Shown in pieces: positions 1 to 9,814 of a stretch of DNA of 64,000 bases. The DNA comes from AP-15 sp035509615. Lineage in GTDB: Bacteria > Pseudomonadota > Alphaproteobacteria > ATCC43930 > CGMCC-115725. The DNA lies in assembly GCA_035509615.1 (NCBI GenBank), contig DATJLK010000098.1, positions 32,554-96,553 on the forward strand, in the 5' to 3' direction. The first letter of the stretch is position 1. Each line of letters begins with the position of its first letter. Made by a program: the position numbers and the translations under genes. The notes under the pieces are model-generated. The model was not told where the DNA came from. It did no database searches and saw nothing but the letters and a program-made list of their open reading frames with translations.

Positions 1-1
1 G

Positions 2-3000
2 CGGCACCTGTCGACGTTGGGCGCGGGTCCGGGTGTTTTGATCGGGATTTGCCTGGAGCGAAGCCTCGACTTGGTGGTCGGAATTCTCGGCGTCCTCAAA
101 GCCGGCGCGGCGTACGTCCCGCTGGATCCCAGCTATCCGCATGATCGACTTGCCTTCATGATCGACGACGCGCGACTGGCGCTCCTGTTGACCGAAAGCA
201 AGTTGCAGCCACGGTTGGCGGATCATCGGGCGCAGACATTGCGTCTGGACAGCATCTTTGAGTTGATCGCTCGGCAAAAAGCCACGAAGCCGGCTTCGAT
301 GGTCGGTCCGCGGGACTTGGCCTATGTCATCTACACATCCGGTTCGACCGGACGCCCGAAGGGCACACTGCTTGAACATCGCAACGTCGTCAATTACCTG
401 GCCTGGGCGCGCGCCCGCTATGCAGTGGCGGAAGGCGCCGGTGCGCCGGTCAATTCTTCGATCAGCTTCGACGCGACAGTGACCAGTCTGATCACCCCGC
501 TCGTTTCTGGACGTCGCGTCGAACTGCTGCCGGAACAAGACGAAATCGAACATCTTTGTGCTGCGCTGAGGTCGGAACGGGACTTCAGCCTGGTGAAGAT
601 CACGCCCGCCCATCTCGATATGCTCAGCCGTCTCCTAGGCGAGATTCCGTTCACTGGACGGACACGGGCGTTCATCCTCGGCGGCGAAGCGCTGACGGCG
701 GACCATATCGCCTATTGGCGCAAATTCGCGCCAGACCTGTGCTTGATCAACGAATACGGACCGACGGAGACGGCAGTCGGCTGCTGTGTGTACGAGGTTC
801 CGCGGGAAGCGCCGATTTCCCAAACCGTCCCGATCGGGCGGCCGATCGCAAACACACAACTTTACGTTCTCGACGAGCATCTTCAACCCGTCCCTGTCGG
901 CGTTCCCGGGGAGCTTTTCATCGGGGGAGCCGGTGTTGGACGCGGCTATCTTCATCGCGAAGAGCTGACGGCCGAGCGTTTTATTGCTGATCCGTTTTCG
1001 CCGCAGCCGGACGCACGCCTCTACCGGACGGGCGATCGCGCTCGCTTCCTGGTCGACGGCAATCTCGAATTCCTCGGCCGCCTGGATTCACAAGTAAAAC
1101 TGCGTGGCTACCGGATTGAAACTGGCGAAATCGAGCGCGTACTCGCGGACAACCCCTCGGTCGACAAGGTCATGGTGGTGGTGCGCCATGATCAGCCCGG
1201 TGACGCAAGGCTGGTCGCTTATTTGGTACCGAGGGTTGCGCCTGCCGATGCGGCCGTCGACGCAACCGCCGCAACCGATGCCGTCGACCACGAGCAGGTG
1301 ACGCAATGGCAACACGTGTTTGCCAACAGCTACGCCGGTTCACAAAGCGCCGACGATTTGACGTTCGACATCGCCGGCTGGAACAGCAGTTATACCGGGG
1401 CACCGATCCCGGCTGATGAAATGCGCGAATGGGTCGAGCAAACAGTGCATCGCATTCGCTCCTATCGTCCGCGCCGCATTTGGGAAATTGGCTGTGGCAC
1501 CGGCTTGTTGCTGTCACGGTTGGCGCCGTACGCCGCATCCTACTTGGGAACCGACTTCTCGGAGACCGCGCTTCGCCGCGTACGGCAGATGATCGAAGGG
1601 AACCCTGATTTTGCAACTGCGCGAGTATTGCATCGCGCCGCCGATGATTTCACGGACGTTGCAGGGCCGTTCGACACGATTGTTCTCAACTCGGTCATTC
1701 AATATTTCCCAGGCATCGACTACCTGCTGGCCGTACTGGACGAAGCCGCGAAACGGCTCGCGCCGGGGGGGCGAATATTTCTCGGAGATGTGCGCTGTTT
1801 GCCGCTGTTGGAAATGTTTCATGCCTCGGTAGAGGCCTATCGGGCTTCCGATACTTCGCCAGTGTCGGGGATCAGACAACGTATCCACGAACGCATGTCA
1901 CGAGAAGAAGAACTGTTGCTGGATCCGCAATTCTTTTTCGCATTGAAATCACGATATCCAGGCCTGACCCACACTGAGGCGAACCTCAAGCGCGGAAAGC
2001 ATTGCAATGAATTGCTGCGCTTCCGCTTTGATGCCACGTTGCATTTTGATCCGACCGCCTCCGCGCCAGCTGAGGTCACGTGGCACGACTGGAGCACCGG
2101 CGAATTTTCCCTGTCCGGGCTGCGCGAGCTTCTGGATGGGCAGAAGCCGGCAGTGTTCGCCCTGCGCGGTTTGCCGAACGCGCGTCTGAGTCACGACGTG
2201 ATCTTTCTGCAGGAATTGCGCTCCGCGGCAGGCGCGCTCTCCTTAGGGCAATTGATGCGACGGATGCACACAGCGCCCATGGCCGATGTGGATCCCGAGC
2301 ATCTGTGGGCCCTCGGCGCGGAACTGGGCTATCACGTCGAAATTGCCGTCTCCGAGGAGCCGTCCCAATTTGATGTGATCTTTAAGCGGAAAGGCGCAGA
2401 AGCGGATGCGACGGTTTCACAGCCAATCTCGGTCCGCGCTTTCATTGAGCCGCCAAAACCTTGGCGGCGCTATGCCAACGATCCGCTCCGCTCGCGGCGC
2501 CATCAGCGCCTTGCGCAGGAGCTGCGCGTGCTGGCCGAGTCGAAACTTCCCGACTACATGGTCCCCTCCGCTTTTGTGATGCTGCGAGAATTCCCGCTGA
2601 CGTCCAACGGGAAGGTCGACCGCGAAGCACTTCCGCCGCCGTCCGTCCGGCCGGCGGACGAAAAGCTGATTGCGCCCCTGACCCCGGACGAAGAAGTGTT
2701 GGCCGCCATTTGGGCGGACGTTCTGGGGCTCGATCGTGTCGGCACGCATGATGATTTCTTTGCATTGGGTGGCCATTCGCTGCTGGCCACGCAAGTGATC
2801 TCGCGAGTCCGCGAAGCCTTCGCTGTCGAACTGCAGGTCCGCACGATCTTCCAAGCGCCCACGATTTCCGGCTTGGCGCAGCGCATCGTGGATCTGCGCG
2901 CGACGGCCGCCAACATGCCGCCCGCATCTCCCCTTGAACCCCAACCACGCGGCGATCACGTTCCGTGTTCTTTTGCCCAGGAGCGCCTTTGGCTTCTCGA

Positions 3001-6000
3001 TCGCCTGGAGGAAAAATCTCCGGCCTACAATATCGCGTCAACGATCCGGCTTAGCGGAGCGCTGAACGTCGACGGGCTGCGGTGTAGTTTACAGATGCTG
3101 GTCGATCGTCACGAAGCGCTGCGAACCACTTTTCCGGCAACGCCCGACGGAGAGCCTCGGCAATACGTTGCCGCTCAGGTGGATTTCCAGTTGCCAGTGA
3201 TTGATATTGAGCATTTTGCGGAAAATGCCCAGCTCGAACAACTGCAAACCGTGAGCGCGGAAGTGCATCAGTGTCGTTTCGACCTGCAGCGCGGCCCGCT
3301 GCTGCGCGCCGTCCTGGTGCGCCGGAACGAGCACGAGCACGTTCTTTTCATGTGCATGCACCACATCATCTCGGATGGCTGGTCGATCGGGGTGCTGAAC
3401 AGCGAACTCGCGGAATTGTACACGGCGTTTGTCGAGGCGCGCGCGCACCGCCTGAACCCGCTGCCCGTGCAATACGCCGATTATGCGATTTGGCAGCGCA
3501 ATTGGCTGCATGGCGACGTACTGCAATCGCAGGTCGCCTACTGGAAAGCGCAATTGGCGGGGGCGCCACCCGTGTTGGAATTGCCAACCGATTTTCCGCG
3601 TCCGGCGGTGCAGAGTTTCCAAGGTGAGATGGAAACTTTCGAGTTGGATCGAGCGCTGACCGATGGGTTGGACGCGCTCAGCCGCCGACACGGCGTCAGC
3701 CTTTACATGATACTGCTGTCGGTGTTTGCCGTGCTGCTTTCCCGATACAGCCGGCAAAAGAATTTAGTGATCGGTTCACCGATCGCTGGCCGCCGCAACC
3801 GTGAAATCGAGTCCGTGGTTGGCTTTTTTGTCAATACACTGGCGCTTCGCATTGATCTGGAGGGCGATCCGGGGTTCACGCAACTGCTCGCGCAAGTTCG
3901 CAAATCTGCGCTCGATGCCTACGCGCATCAGGACGTGCCCTTCGAACATCTGGTGCAAGAGCTTCACCCCGAGCGCAGCTTGAGTCATGCGCCGATTTTT
4001 CAAGTCATGCTGATCCTACTGAATACTCCCTTGTCTCAAATCCATGTCCCCGACCTCACATTGGCTCCGATGGAATCGAACACGGCGACGGCCAAATTCG
4101 ACCTGACGCTGTGCTTTGGACCGGGCGAAGGCGGAATGTGGGGCTGGTTCGAGTACCGCACCGATTTGTTCAAACGCTCGACGATTCGACGCCTGATCGG
4201 GCACCTCGTGACGCTGCTCAAAGCAGTCGTCGCGGATTCGGCGTCGCCAGTCGATCGGCTGCCGTTGATGACGGCCGGCGAACGTCAGCGGATTTTGAGC
4301 GATCTGCGCGAGACGGGTGATCCAGCCGAGCCATTCATTGCCGTGCCGCGACGGTTCGAGGAGCAAGCCGAAGCAACTCCCGATCAGGTGGCGGTCGAAT
4401 TCGACCGCCTCTCGTTGAGCTACTGCGAACTGAACTGCCGCGCGAATCGACTGGCGCACCGGTTGGTCGAGCTGGGGGTCGGCCCCGACTCGCGCGTCGG
4501 GATTTGCCTGGAACGCGGTTTCGACCTGGTCACGAGCGTCCTGGCCGTACTCAAGTCTGGCGGCGCCTACGTGCCGTTGGATCCGCAGTATCCGCGGGAG
4601 CGCCTGGCATTCATGCTTGAAGATGCGCAAATCGACCTTCTGCTGACCCAGCAGACGCTCCAGGCCAGGATTCCGCAGTTACTGGCGCCGGTCATTTTTC
4701 TTGACAACGCCGAGTGTATCGCATTGGGCGACCAAAGTGAAAACCTCAACGCGTCAGTGGATCGCAACCATCTCGCCTATATCATCTACACCTCAGGCTC
4801 GACCGGTCAGCCAAAGGGAATTGCCATGCGGCACGGAGCGCTGGCCAATCTGATCCACTGGCAGCTGACAGCCTTGCCCGATTTTGGGCCGGCGCGAACG
4901 TTGCAATTCACTTCGCTAAGTTTCGATGTCTCGTTCCAGGAAATCTTTTCCACGTGGTGTTCGGGTGGGACGCTGGTGCTGATAAACGACGAAACGCGAC
5001 GAGACCCACGCGCCTTGGTCCGCTGTCTCGATAGCGGGCAGATCGAGCGCCTGTTCCTGCCGTTCGTCGCGCTGCAGCAACTCGCACTATTTGCTGGTGA
5101 AGAGAACGTCACAAGCTTGCCGCTGCGCGATATCATCACAGCCGGAGAACGGCTAAGGATTACGCCCGAGCTTTCGGAACTGATGCGCCGATTGCCAAAT
5201 TGCCGGTTGCATAACCATTACGGTCCGGCGGAAACGCACGTGGTCACCGCATTCACGCTTTGCGGCAACGTCACGAACTGGCCAGAGTTGCCGCCGATCG
5301 GTCGCCCAATCGCCAACACCCAGATATACATCCTGGACGAACACCGGCAACCGGTGCCGCCCGGCGTCACCGGAGAACTCTACATCGGCGGCGAGTGCCT
5401 GGCTCGGGGTTATTGGCGCCGGCCCGAGTTGACCGAGCAGCGGTTCGTTCCGCATCCGTTTTCCGCAGATGACAACAACCGTTTGTATCGAACTGGCGAC
5501 TTGGCCCGTTGCCTGGATGACGGCAACATCGAGCTTTTGGGGCGCTGCGACGATCAGGTGAAGATTCGCGGATTTCGTGTCGAACCGGGTGAGATCGAGG
5601 TCCTGCTGGCCAAATTGCCCGCCGTCAGCGACGTTGTTGTCGTCGCCAGAGAAGACATTCCCGGCCAATGTCGACTAGTCGCATATGTGGTGCCACACCC
5701 GGAGCATACAATCGGCGAAAGCGAACTGCGCGATTTCGCTCGTGCGTCGCTGCCCGACTATATGGTGCCGGCCGCTTACGTAATGATGGACTGTTTGCCG
5801 TTGACACCCAGCGGCAAGGTGGACCGGCGCGAGCTTCCAGCTCCCGATGCAGCCAGCGGTGCATCCCGCAATTTTGTTCCGCCGCGCAACTTGGATGAAT
5901 TTCAAATCGCCGAGATATGGGAGTCCGTGCTCGATCGGCATCCCATCGGGGTCAAAGACGATTTCTTTGAACTCGGCGGCCATTCGCTGCTTGCGGTGCG

Positions 6001-6970
6001 CGTGATGGCTCGCATCGAAAGAGCCTGGGGTGTGCATTTGCCGCTGGCATCGCTCTTTCAGTGCCCAACAATTGAACTTTTGGCCAGCCGGTTGCGTCAA
6101 CACCCAAGTTCGGTCCACGGCTCATGTTTGGTGCCCCTCCGGCCGACTGGCTCACTCACGCCTTTCTTCATGGTGCCCGGCGCTGGGGGCAATGTGTTGT
6201 ACTTGTATGATTTGGCCCGGCGGTTGGGGCGCGACCAACCGTTCTACGGCTTGCAGGCCATGGGCCTCGATGGTCAAACTTCGCCCGCGGCAAGTGTCGA
6301 AGCGATGGCCGAGCAATATGTCCGCGAAATCACGGCGATCCAGCCGGCTGGTCCTTATATTATCGGCGGCCATTCGTTCGGCGGCGCCATAGCTTTCGAA
6401 ATCTCCCAGCAGCTGCAGCGGGCAGGATACCCGGTCGCGCTGCTGGCGGTGTTTGACACTAACGCACCGCATACGGTCCGGCCCTCGCCTCATCCCGGAC
6501 CGGACGATGCCGCTTGGCTGGCTGAGATCGGTGCGATCATCGGCGAGCTGTCAGGCCGCGATATCTCGATCTCGCTCGCCGCGTTACGAGGTCTGGATGC
6601 CGAGCAACAGCTGACCGCGTTTCGGTCCAGTTTGATCGAGAGTGACTGGTTGCCGCCCGAGACGACGCTAACTCAGGTGCGCGCTTTCGTCGAAGTTTAC
6701 AAAGCCCATATCCGGCTGGAGTATCGGCCGCGCGCTCCAATCCCCACACGCATCCTCCTGCTCAAGGCCCTGTACCGGTCACGGGCGGATCAGAACGATC
6801 CAATTTTGGACCAGGTTTTGGGACCGGCGTGGGGTTGGGACGATCTGGCCCTGGGAGAGGTCGATATTGCTGCGGTTCCGGGCAATCACTTAACCATGAT
6901 GACAGAACCGCACGTCCAAGTCACAGCGGACTCCCTGCGGCGACGATTGCTAAAATACCAACAACGCTAG
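2..6970 (+). CDS. Non-ribosomal peptide synthetase, C-terminal part (A-MT-PCP-C-A-PCP-TE)
   Basis: The gene is cut by the left window edge; the frame is open from base 2. Counting residues from the TTG at 17: first adenylation domain (core TSGSTG near 105) with a SAM methyltransferase (EIGCGTG near 490) inserted before the A10 motif (NGKVDR near 866); carrier domain with Ser about 921 in GGHSLL; condensation domain (HHIISDG 1115-1121); second adenylation domain (TSGSTG near 1591); carrier Ser about 1990; thioesterase with Ser about 2120 in GHSFGG. Aligned by eye to GrsA, the pocket residues read D-A-T-K-I-G-E-V-G for A1 (Asn/Asp-like) and D-V-Q-F-I-A-H-V-V for A2 (the proline code). Inference: these are the last two modules of an assembly line that methylates one residue, adds proline and releases the product by the TE domain. 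The methyltransferase resembles cyanobacterial microcystin-type N-methyltransferases, which hints at transfer. Confidence 0.95.
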   Translation, partial: RHLSTLGAGPGVLIGICLERSLDLVVGILGVLKAGAAYVPLDPSYPHDRLAFMIDDARLALLLTESKLQPRLADHRAQTLRLDSIFELIARQKATKPASMVGPRDLAYVIYTSGSTGRPKGTLLEHRNVVNYLAWARARYAVAEGAGAPVNSSISFDATVTSLITPLVSGRRVELLPEQDEIEHLCAALRSERDFSLVKITPAHLDMLSRLLGEIPFTGRTRAFILGGEALTADHIAYWRKFAPDLCLINEYGPTETAVGCCVYEVPREAPISQTVPIGRPIANTQLYVLDEHLQPVPVGVPGELFIGGAGVGRGYLHREELTAERFIADPFSPQPDARLYRTGDRARFLVDGNLEFLGRLDSQVKLRGYRIETGEIERVLADNPSVDKVMVVVRHDQPGDARLVAYLVPRVAPADAAVDATAATDAVDHEQVTQWQHVFANSYAGSQSADDLTFDIAGWNSSYTGAPIPADEMREWVEQTVHRIRSYRPRRIWEIGCGTGLLLSRLAPYAASYLGTDFSETALRRVRQMIEGNPDFATARVLHRAADDFTDVAGPFDTIVLNSVIQYFPGIDYLLAVLDEAAKRLAPGGRIFLGDVRCLPLLEMFHASVEAYRASDTSPVSGIRQRIHERMSREEELLLDPQFFFALKSRYPGLTHTEANLKRGKHCNELLRFRFDATLHFDPTASAPAEVTWHDWSTGEFSLSGLRELLDGQKPAVFALRGLPNARLSHDVIFLQELRSAAGALSLGQLMRRMHTAPMADVDPEHLWALGAELGYHVEIAVSEEPSQFDVIFKRKGAEADATVSQPISVRAFIEPPKPWRRYANDPLRSRRHQRLAQELRVLAESKLPDYMVPSAFVMLREFPLTSNGKVDREALPPPSVRPADEKLIAPLTPDEEVLAAIWADVLGLDRVGTHDDFFALGGHSLLATQVISRVREAFAVELQVRTIFQAPTISGLAQRIVDLRATAANMPPASPLEPQPRGDHVPCSFAQERLWLLDRLEEKSPAYNIASTIRLSGALNVDGLRCSLQMLVDRHEALRTTFPATPDGEPRQYVAAQVDFQLPVIDIEHFAENAQLEQLQTVSAEVHQCRFDLQRGPLLRAVLVRRNEHEHVLFMCMHHIISDGWSIGVLNSELAELYTAFVEARAHRLNPLPVQYADYAIWQRNWLHGDVLQSQVAYWKAQLAGAPPVLELPTDFPRPAVQSFQGEMETFELDRALTDGLDALSRRHGVSLYMILLSVFAVLLSRYSRQKNLVIGSPIAGRRNREIESVVGFFVNTLALRIDLEGDPGFTQLLAQVRKSALDAYAHQDVPFEHLVQELHPERSLSHAPIFQVMLILLNTPLSQIHVPDLTLAPMESNTATAKFDLTLCFGPGEGGMWGWFEYRTDLFKRSTIRRLIGHLVTLLKAVVADSASPVDRLPLMTAGERQRILSDLRETGDPAEPFIAVPRRFEEQAEATPDQVAVEFDRLSLSYCELNCRANRLAHRLVELGVGPDSRVGICLERGFDLVTSVLAVLKSGGAYVPLDPQYPRERLAFMLEDAQIDLLLTQQTLQARIPQLLAPVIFLDNAECIALGDQSENLNASVDRNHLAYIIYTSGSTGQPKGIAMRHGALANLIHWQLTALPDFGPARTLQFTSLSFDVSFQEIFSTWCSGGTLVLINDETRRDPRALVRCLDSGQIERLFLPFVALQQLALFAGEENVTSLPLRDIITAGERLRITPELSELMRRLPNCRLHNHYGPAETHVVTAFTLCGNVTNWPELPPIGRPIANTQIYILDEHRQPVPPGVTGELYIGGECLARGYWRRPELTEQRFVPHPFSADDNNRLYRTGDLARCLDDGNIELLGRCDDQVKIRGFRVEPGEIEVLLAKLPAVSDVVVVAREDIPGQCRLVAYVVPHPEHTIGESELRDFARASLPDYMVPAAYVMMDCLPLTPSGKVDRRELPAPDAASGASRNFVPPRNLDEFQIAEIWESVLDRHPIGVKDDFFELGGHSLLAVRVMARIERAWGVHLPLASLFQCPTIELLASRLRQHPSSVHGSCLVPLRPTGSLTPFFMVPGAGGNVLYLYDLARRLGRDQPFYGLQAMGLDGQTSPAASVEAMAEQYVREITAIQPAGPYIIGGHSFGGAIAFEISQQLQRAGYPVALLAVFDTNAPHTVRPSPHPGPDDAAWLAEIGAIIGELSGRDISISLAALRGLDAEQQLTAFRSSLIESDWLPPETTLTQVRAFVEVYKAHIRLEYRPRAPIPTRILLLKALYRSRADQNDPILDQVLGPAWGWDDLALGEVDIAAVPGNHLTMMTEPHVQVTADSLRRRLLKYQQR

Positions 6971-6998
6971 CTATAAACATTGCACGAGGGATACAACC

Positions 6999-7799
6999 TT
7001 GTCCTACTCCACTACGCGGGTGAGCGGCGGCTGGTTTATCGTTCCCGTACGCCGTCCGGCACCGCGATGGCGACTAGTCTGTTTCCCATACGCGGGTGCA
7101 GGTGCGTCGATCTATTTTTCCTGGGCCAAATATCTCGCCGAGCGAGAGATTGAAGTGTGGAACGTTCAATACCCCGGACGAGAAACCCGCTTGGCCGAAG
7201 CACCAGCGCGAGAATTTTCTGCGATGGTTCAGCAATTAACCGATGCCTTGCGGCCCTTGGAAGCAGCCGGCGTTCCGCTGGCATTTTTCGGCCATAGCAT
7301 GGGTGCGGTACTCGCCCACGAGGTGGCCTGCCAGTTGTTCCGGCAACACCGGTTGCTGCCGGTCGGTTTATTCTTGTCGGGCCGTAATGCGCCGTCGCTT
7401 CGGCGCGAACCACCCCGTCTGCACCTTTTACCGCCCGAAGAATTGCTGGATGCTGTGGCCGAATTCGGCAACTTATCCGAGGCGATACGCAATGAACCAG
7501 AGTTGATCGAGCTATTGATCCCTGCTCTTCGCGCGGATTTCGCTTTATTGTACGACTACCATCAGTGCTGGGATGCCAGGCGTGTGGTACGAATACCCTG
7601 CCAACTCTCCGTCTTCGGTGGCGATCAAGATCCTTGGACGCAAGCCGATGGTCTGGCGCACTGGCAACAATTCGTTTGTGGCCAATTTCGCCTGCGAACC
7701 TATGCCGGCGGGCACTTTTTTATCAATCAATTTTATCACAAAATCTGGCTGGCTATCGAAGAGGATTTGATTGAGATGGGTAAACGCGCTGCTACATAG
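6999..7799 (+). CDS. Type II thioesterase (GrsT/SrfD-like)
   Basis: 266 residues, an alpha/beta hydrolase of the editing thioesterase family, which clears misprimed or stalled acyl groups from carrier domains. Seen: FPYAGAG near the N-terminus, nucleophile Ser100 in GHSMG, a late acid in GGDQDPW and the catalytic His in AGGHFF. The TTG start at 6999 is preceded by GAGGG with 8-base spacing and lies 28 bases after the synthetase stop, so the two genes are probably cotranscribed. GC is low here: one hand-counted line (7681-7740) is about 45%. This is the last recognisable gene of the peptide cluster. Confidence 0.93.
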   Translation: MSYSTTRVSGGWFIVPVRRPAPRWRLVCFPYAGAGASIYFSWAKYLAEREIEVWNVQYPGRETRLAEAPAREFSAMVQQLTDALRPLEAAGVPLAFFGHSMGAVLAHEVACQLFRQHRLLPVGLFLSGRNAPSLRREPPRLHLLPPEELLDAVAEFGNLSEAIRNEPELIELLIPALRADFALLYDYHQCWDARRVVRIPCQLSVFGGDQDPWTQADGLAHWQQFVCGQFRLRTYAGGHFFINQFYHKIWLAIEEDLIEMGKRAAT

Positions 7800-7855
7800 G
7801 TAGCATCAGTCTTCTTTTGCACCTTCTCACGATGAACAAACCACACGAGTCACCG

Positions 7856-8125
7856 TTATGTCGTGCTGTTTAGCGTTCGCTCAACCATTTGGTAAATCTC
7901 CGAGTTAATTGCTAAACACGATATAAAAATGGGGCTGTCCAGGCACTGGATCGATAAAGTTTCCGTCGGGGCGTCGTAGCTCCAATATACTATGAAGCCG
8001 TCCGCACTCGCAGTCCCGACATCCGCCGTTATTTGGATGCCAAACCGCGTCATAGCTGCCTGCTTAGCGGACTGCCAGGCCGCCAGGGTCACATTATTAA
8101 ATGTTTGCATCTCACATGCTGACAT
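7856..8125 (-). CDS. Small protein of unknown function
   Basis: 89 residues, not recognised. The start has a strong Shine-Dalgarno sequence (AGAGGTG, then four A, then ATG). The protein has no signal peptide or membrane segment. It reads like a compact globular protein with the pattern FNNVTLAAWQSAKQA, then RFGIQIT, then several aromatic beta-strand-like stretches (FIVYWSYD, LSIQC) and two cysteines. It is convergent with the thioesterase gene and shares its lower GC, so it may belong to the same acquired block. No function is proposed. Confidence 0.6.
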   Translation of the reverse strand: MSACEMQTFNNVTLAAWQSAKQAAMTRFGIQITADVGTASADGFIVYWSYDAPTETLSIQCLDSPIFISCLAINSEIYQMVERTLNSTT

Positions 8126-8697
8126 TTTTCACCTCTTTGTTGGTCACGACATAGAGCGCAATTGCCGCCGCCGTTGGAACGACCATTTGGGAATCGCCAA
8201 GTTCAAACGCGCCGGCGTTGTTCGTGAAAAGGTCTGGGAGAAGCTGCCAGCGCGTTCGTCCGAGTTCGCCTCCCATTTCGCCGCGTCACCGCCGCTTCTC
8301 TCCGACTGCACCGGCTGCTTGCCCGCCTTCCCACGAAGTTGCGCGCACTGAGGCCTGCCCGTGCCGGCAATTTGGGGAGAGGGGATGCCGCCAAAATCGA
8401 TCGCGGGCGGGTATTCGAGCAGATTGCGGCATTGGGCGGACTAACGTTTGACGAAAGACGCATATTATCAAAAGTGCCACCTCGAGGGTGCCTTTGGCTC
8501 CCAAAAGTCGTATTTCAGGGGCCTTTTGCGAAATGACGGCTGGTGACACGACTGTTGGGTCTAGTATCGGCATTCGGGCAAAGGGAATAACAACGTGCCA
8601 ATGCACCCTGTACGCCCTGCAGCGTTCTGCATTATCTTGCGCGTTGCGGTGCCTCCGCCGCTCTGTTGCTTCCTATCTAGCCAGTTGAGATACCCGA
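8126..8697. other. Intergenic region without a supported gene
   Basis: About 570 bases between the small protein and tRNA-Val. Open frames exist on both strands but none has a plausible start or recognisable protein. A self-complementary CCTCGAGG lies near 8480. No integrase remnant and no copy of the tRNA 3' end was found here by eye. Confidence 0.5.
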
Positions 8698-8772
8698 TGG
8701 TGGGCGCGACTGGGATTGAACCAGTGACCCCTACGATGTCAACGTAGTGCTCTCCCGCTGAGCTACGCGCCC
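8698..8772 (-). tRNA. tRNA-Val(GAC)
   Basis: The minus strand folds as a cloverleaf: acceptor GGGCGCG paired with CGCGCCC, D-arm GCTC...GAGC, anticodon stem CTACG/CGTAG around loop TTGACAT (anticodon GAC), and a T-arm with GGTTCAATCC. CCA is encoded (8698-8700). The 3' end points left, toward the peptide synthetase cluster, which is the usual orientation for an island integrated at a tRNA 3' end. Confidence 0.95.
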
Positions 8773-9250
8773 CTAACCCTGTAATCGGGATCGAGCCGCG
8801 TTGATAGCGAAAATCCCGGCATCAGGCAAGCGCGGCCGGGTAGGTGCGGGTGAGGGCCGAGACAGGGCTGGAGCAGCGGTCAGGGTTCCGAGAGGCCGGA
8901 TCGAACGACGCAAGCGGTCGTCGATCCACGCTGCGGTTGCTGGAGCGAGCGCCGATTTGCCGATCAGGCGTTGCTCCGGCAGGTACGGCCCTTGGGCCCG
9001 CACCGCAATCAAAAATGATCTTGGTATGTGCAAGCGGGGCCATGCGCCAAACCGGGCGACCCTCGGCCCGTCAGCGTATGGCGACCGCCCGTTGGCCTGT
9101 GCTGGCGAACTCGATTGCGGCGCCGTCAAAACGGTCCACGGCCATTCTCGTCCTGCCGGCGATACCGTTGACCGCAGCGTCGATTCGCTCGCGTTGCGGC
9201 GGCACCCGCCGATCGGTACTGTGCCAGCGTACCGGATGGAGAGGTTGGGT
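8773..9250. other. Intergenic region, no gene supported
   Basis: About 480 GC-rich bases between tRNA-Val and the small exported protein gene. Several open frames cross it but read as low-complexity Arg/Ala/Pro shadows. Nothing convincing was seen. Confidence 0.5.
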
Positions 9251-9607
9251 ATGCGGGGGCATATCGTATTGCTGGCGGCGGTTATCGTCGCCGCTGGTAT
9301 GGTTCGGACACCGGCGGGGGCGGCAGGTTCGAGCAACCCGAGAAACGACCGCCTGCTGGCGATGACCGAGGCCCAGCAGGCCGAGGCGCTGAGCAGGAGC
9401 TTCCGCCACGGTTGCGTCGGAGTCGCGGCGTTTCCGATGGGCATGACCGAGATCGGCCGCGCCAAGGGCTATGCCTATTGGAGCGTGCGCTGCAAAAACG
9501 GCAGGAGCTATGTCGTGCAAATCCCGCCTAACATCCGAACTCCGGCAATCGTCGCCGACTGCAAGGTGCTGCAGGGCACCGGCCGCGAATGCTTCAAAAA
9601 ATTCTGA
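9251..9607 (+). CDS. Small exported protein of unknown function
   Basis: 118 residues from the ATG at 9251, preceded by GAGAGG at about 8-base spacing; an ATG at 9236 would add five residues. The N-terminus (MRGHIVLLAAVIVAAG) is a typical signal peptide ending near Ala-Gly-Ala-Ala. The mature part has three cysteines (HGCVGV, VRCKNG, ADCKV) and a fourth near the C-terminus in RECFKKF. Short periplasmic proteins of this layout are common in Hyphomicrobiales, but no function is known to me. Confidence 0.7.
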   Translation: MRGHIVLLAAVIVAAGMVRTPAGAAGSSNPRNDRLLAMTEAQQAEALSRSFRHGCVGVAAFPMGMTEIGRAKGYAYWSVRCKNGRSYVVQIPPNIRTPAIVADCKVLQGTGRECFKKF

Positions 9608-9628
9608 GGAGCACGGTTAACAGCCCGT

Positions 9629-9814
9629 CTACCAACTCATCGGCCGGCGGCAGACCGAATACCATAGCCCCAGATTCTTGTCCTTCCACTGCGGGTCGGC
9701 GCAGTTCTTTTCGACCATTGCCGCCGATTCGGTGGCGCCTGCCGGTGCCACAGGTGTCGAATTCGAGCATGCGCACAGGGACAGCGCCAACAACACCAGA
9801 GCACCCAATCTCAT
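9629..9814 (-). CDS. Small lipoprotein
   Basis: 61 residues from the ATG at 9814, with AGGGAGA about 7 bases upstream. The N-terminus (MRLGALVLLALSLCAC) is a lipoprotein signal with a lipobox-like LSLC before Cys14, and the short mature part contains two further cysteines (NCADPQW and YSVCRRP). It is convergent with the preceding exported protein, leaving about 20 bases between the stops. The role is unknown; it is probably membrane-anchored in the periplasm. Confidence 0.65.
   Translation of the reverse strand: MRLGALVLLALSLCACSNSTPVAPAGATESAAMVEKNCADPQWKDKNLGLWYSVCRRPMSW

Noticed and set aside
8126..8697. Integrase or att-site remnant beside tRNA-Val
   Set aside because: No tyrosine-recombinase motif and no repeat of the tRNA 3' end were found by eye in this stretch.
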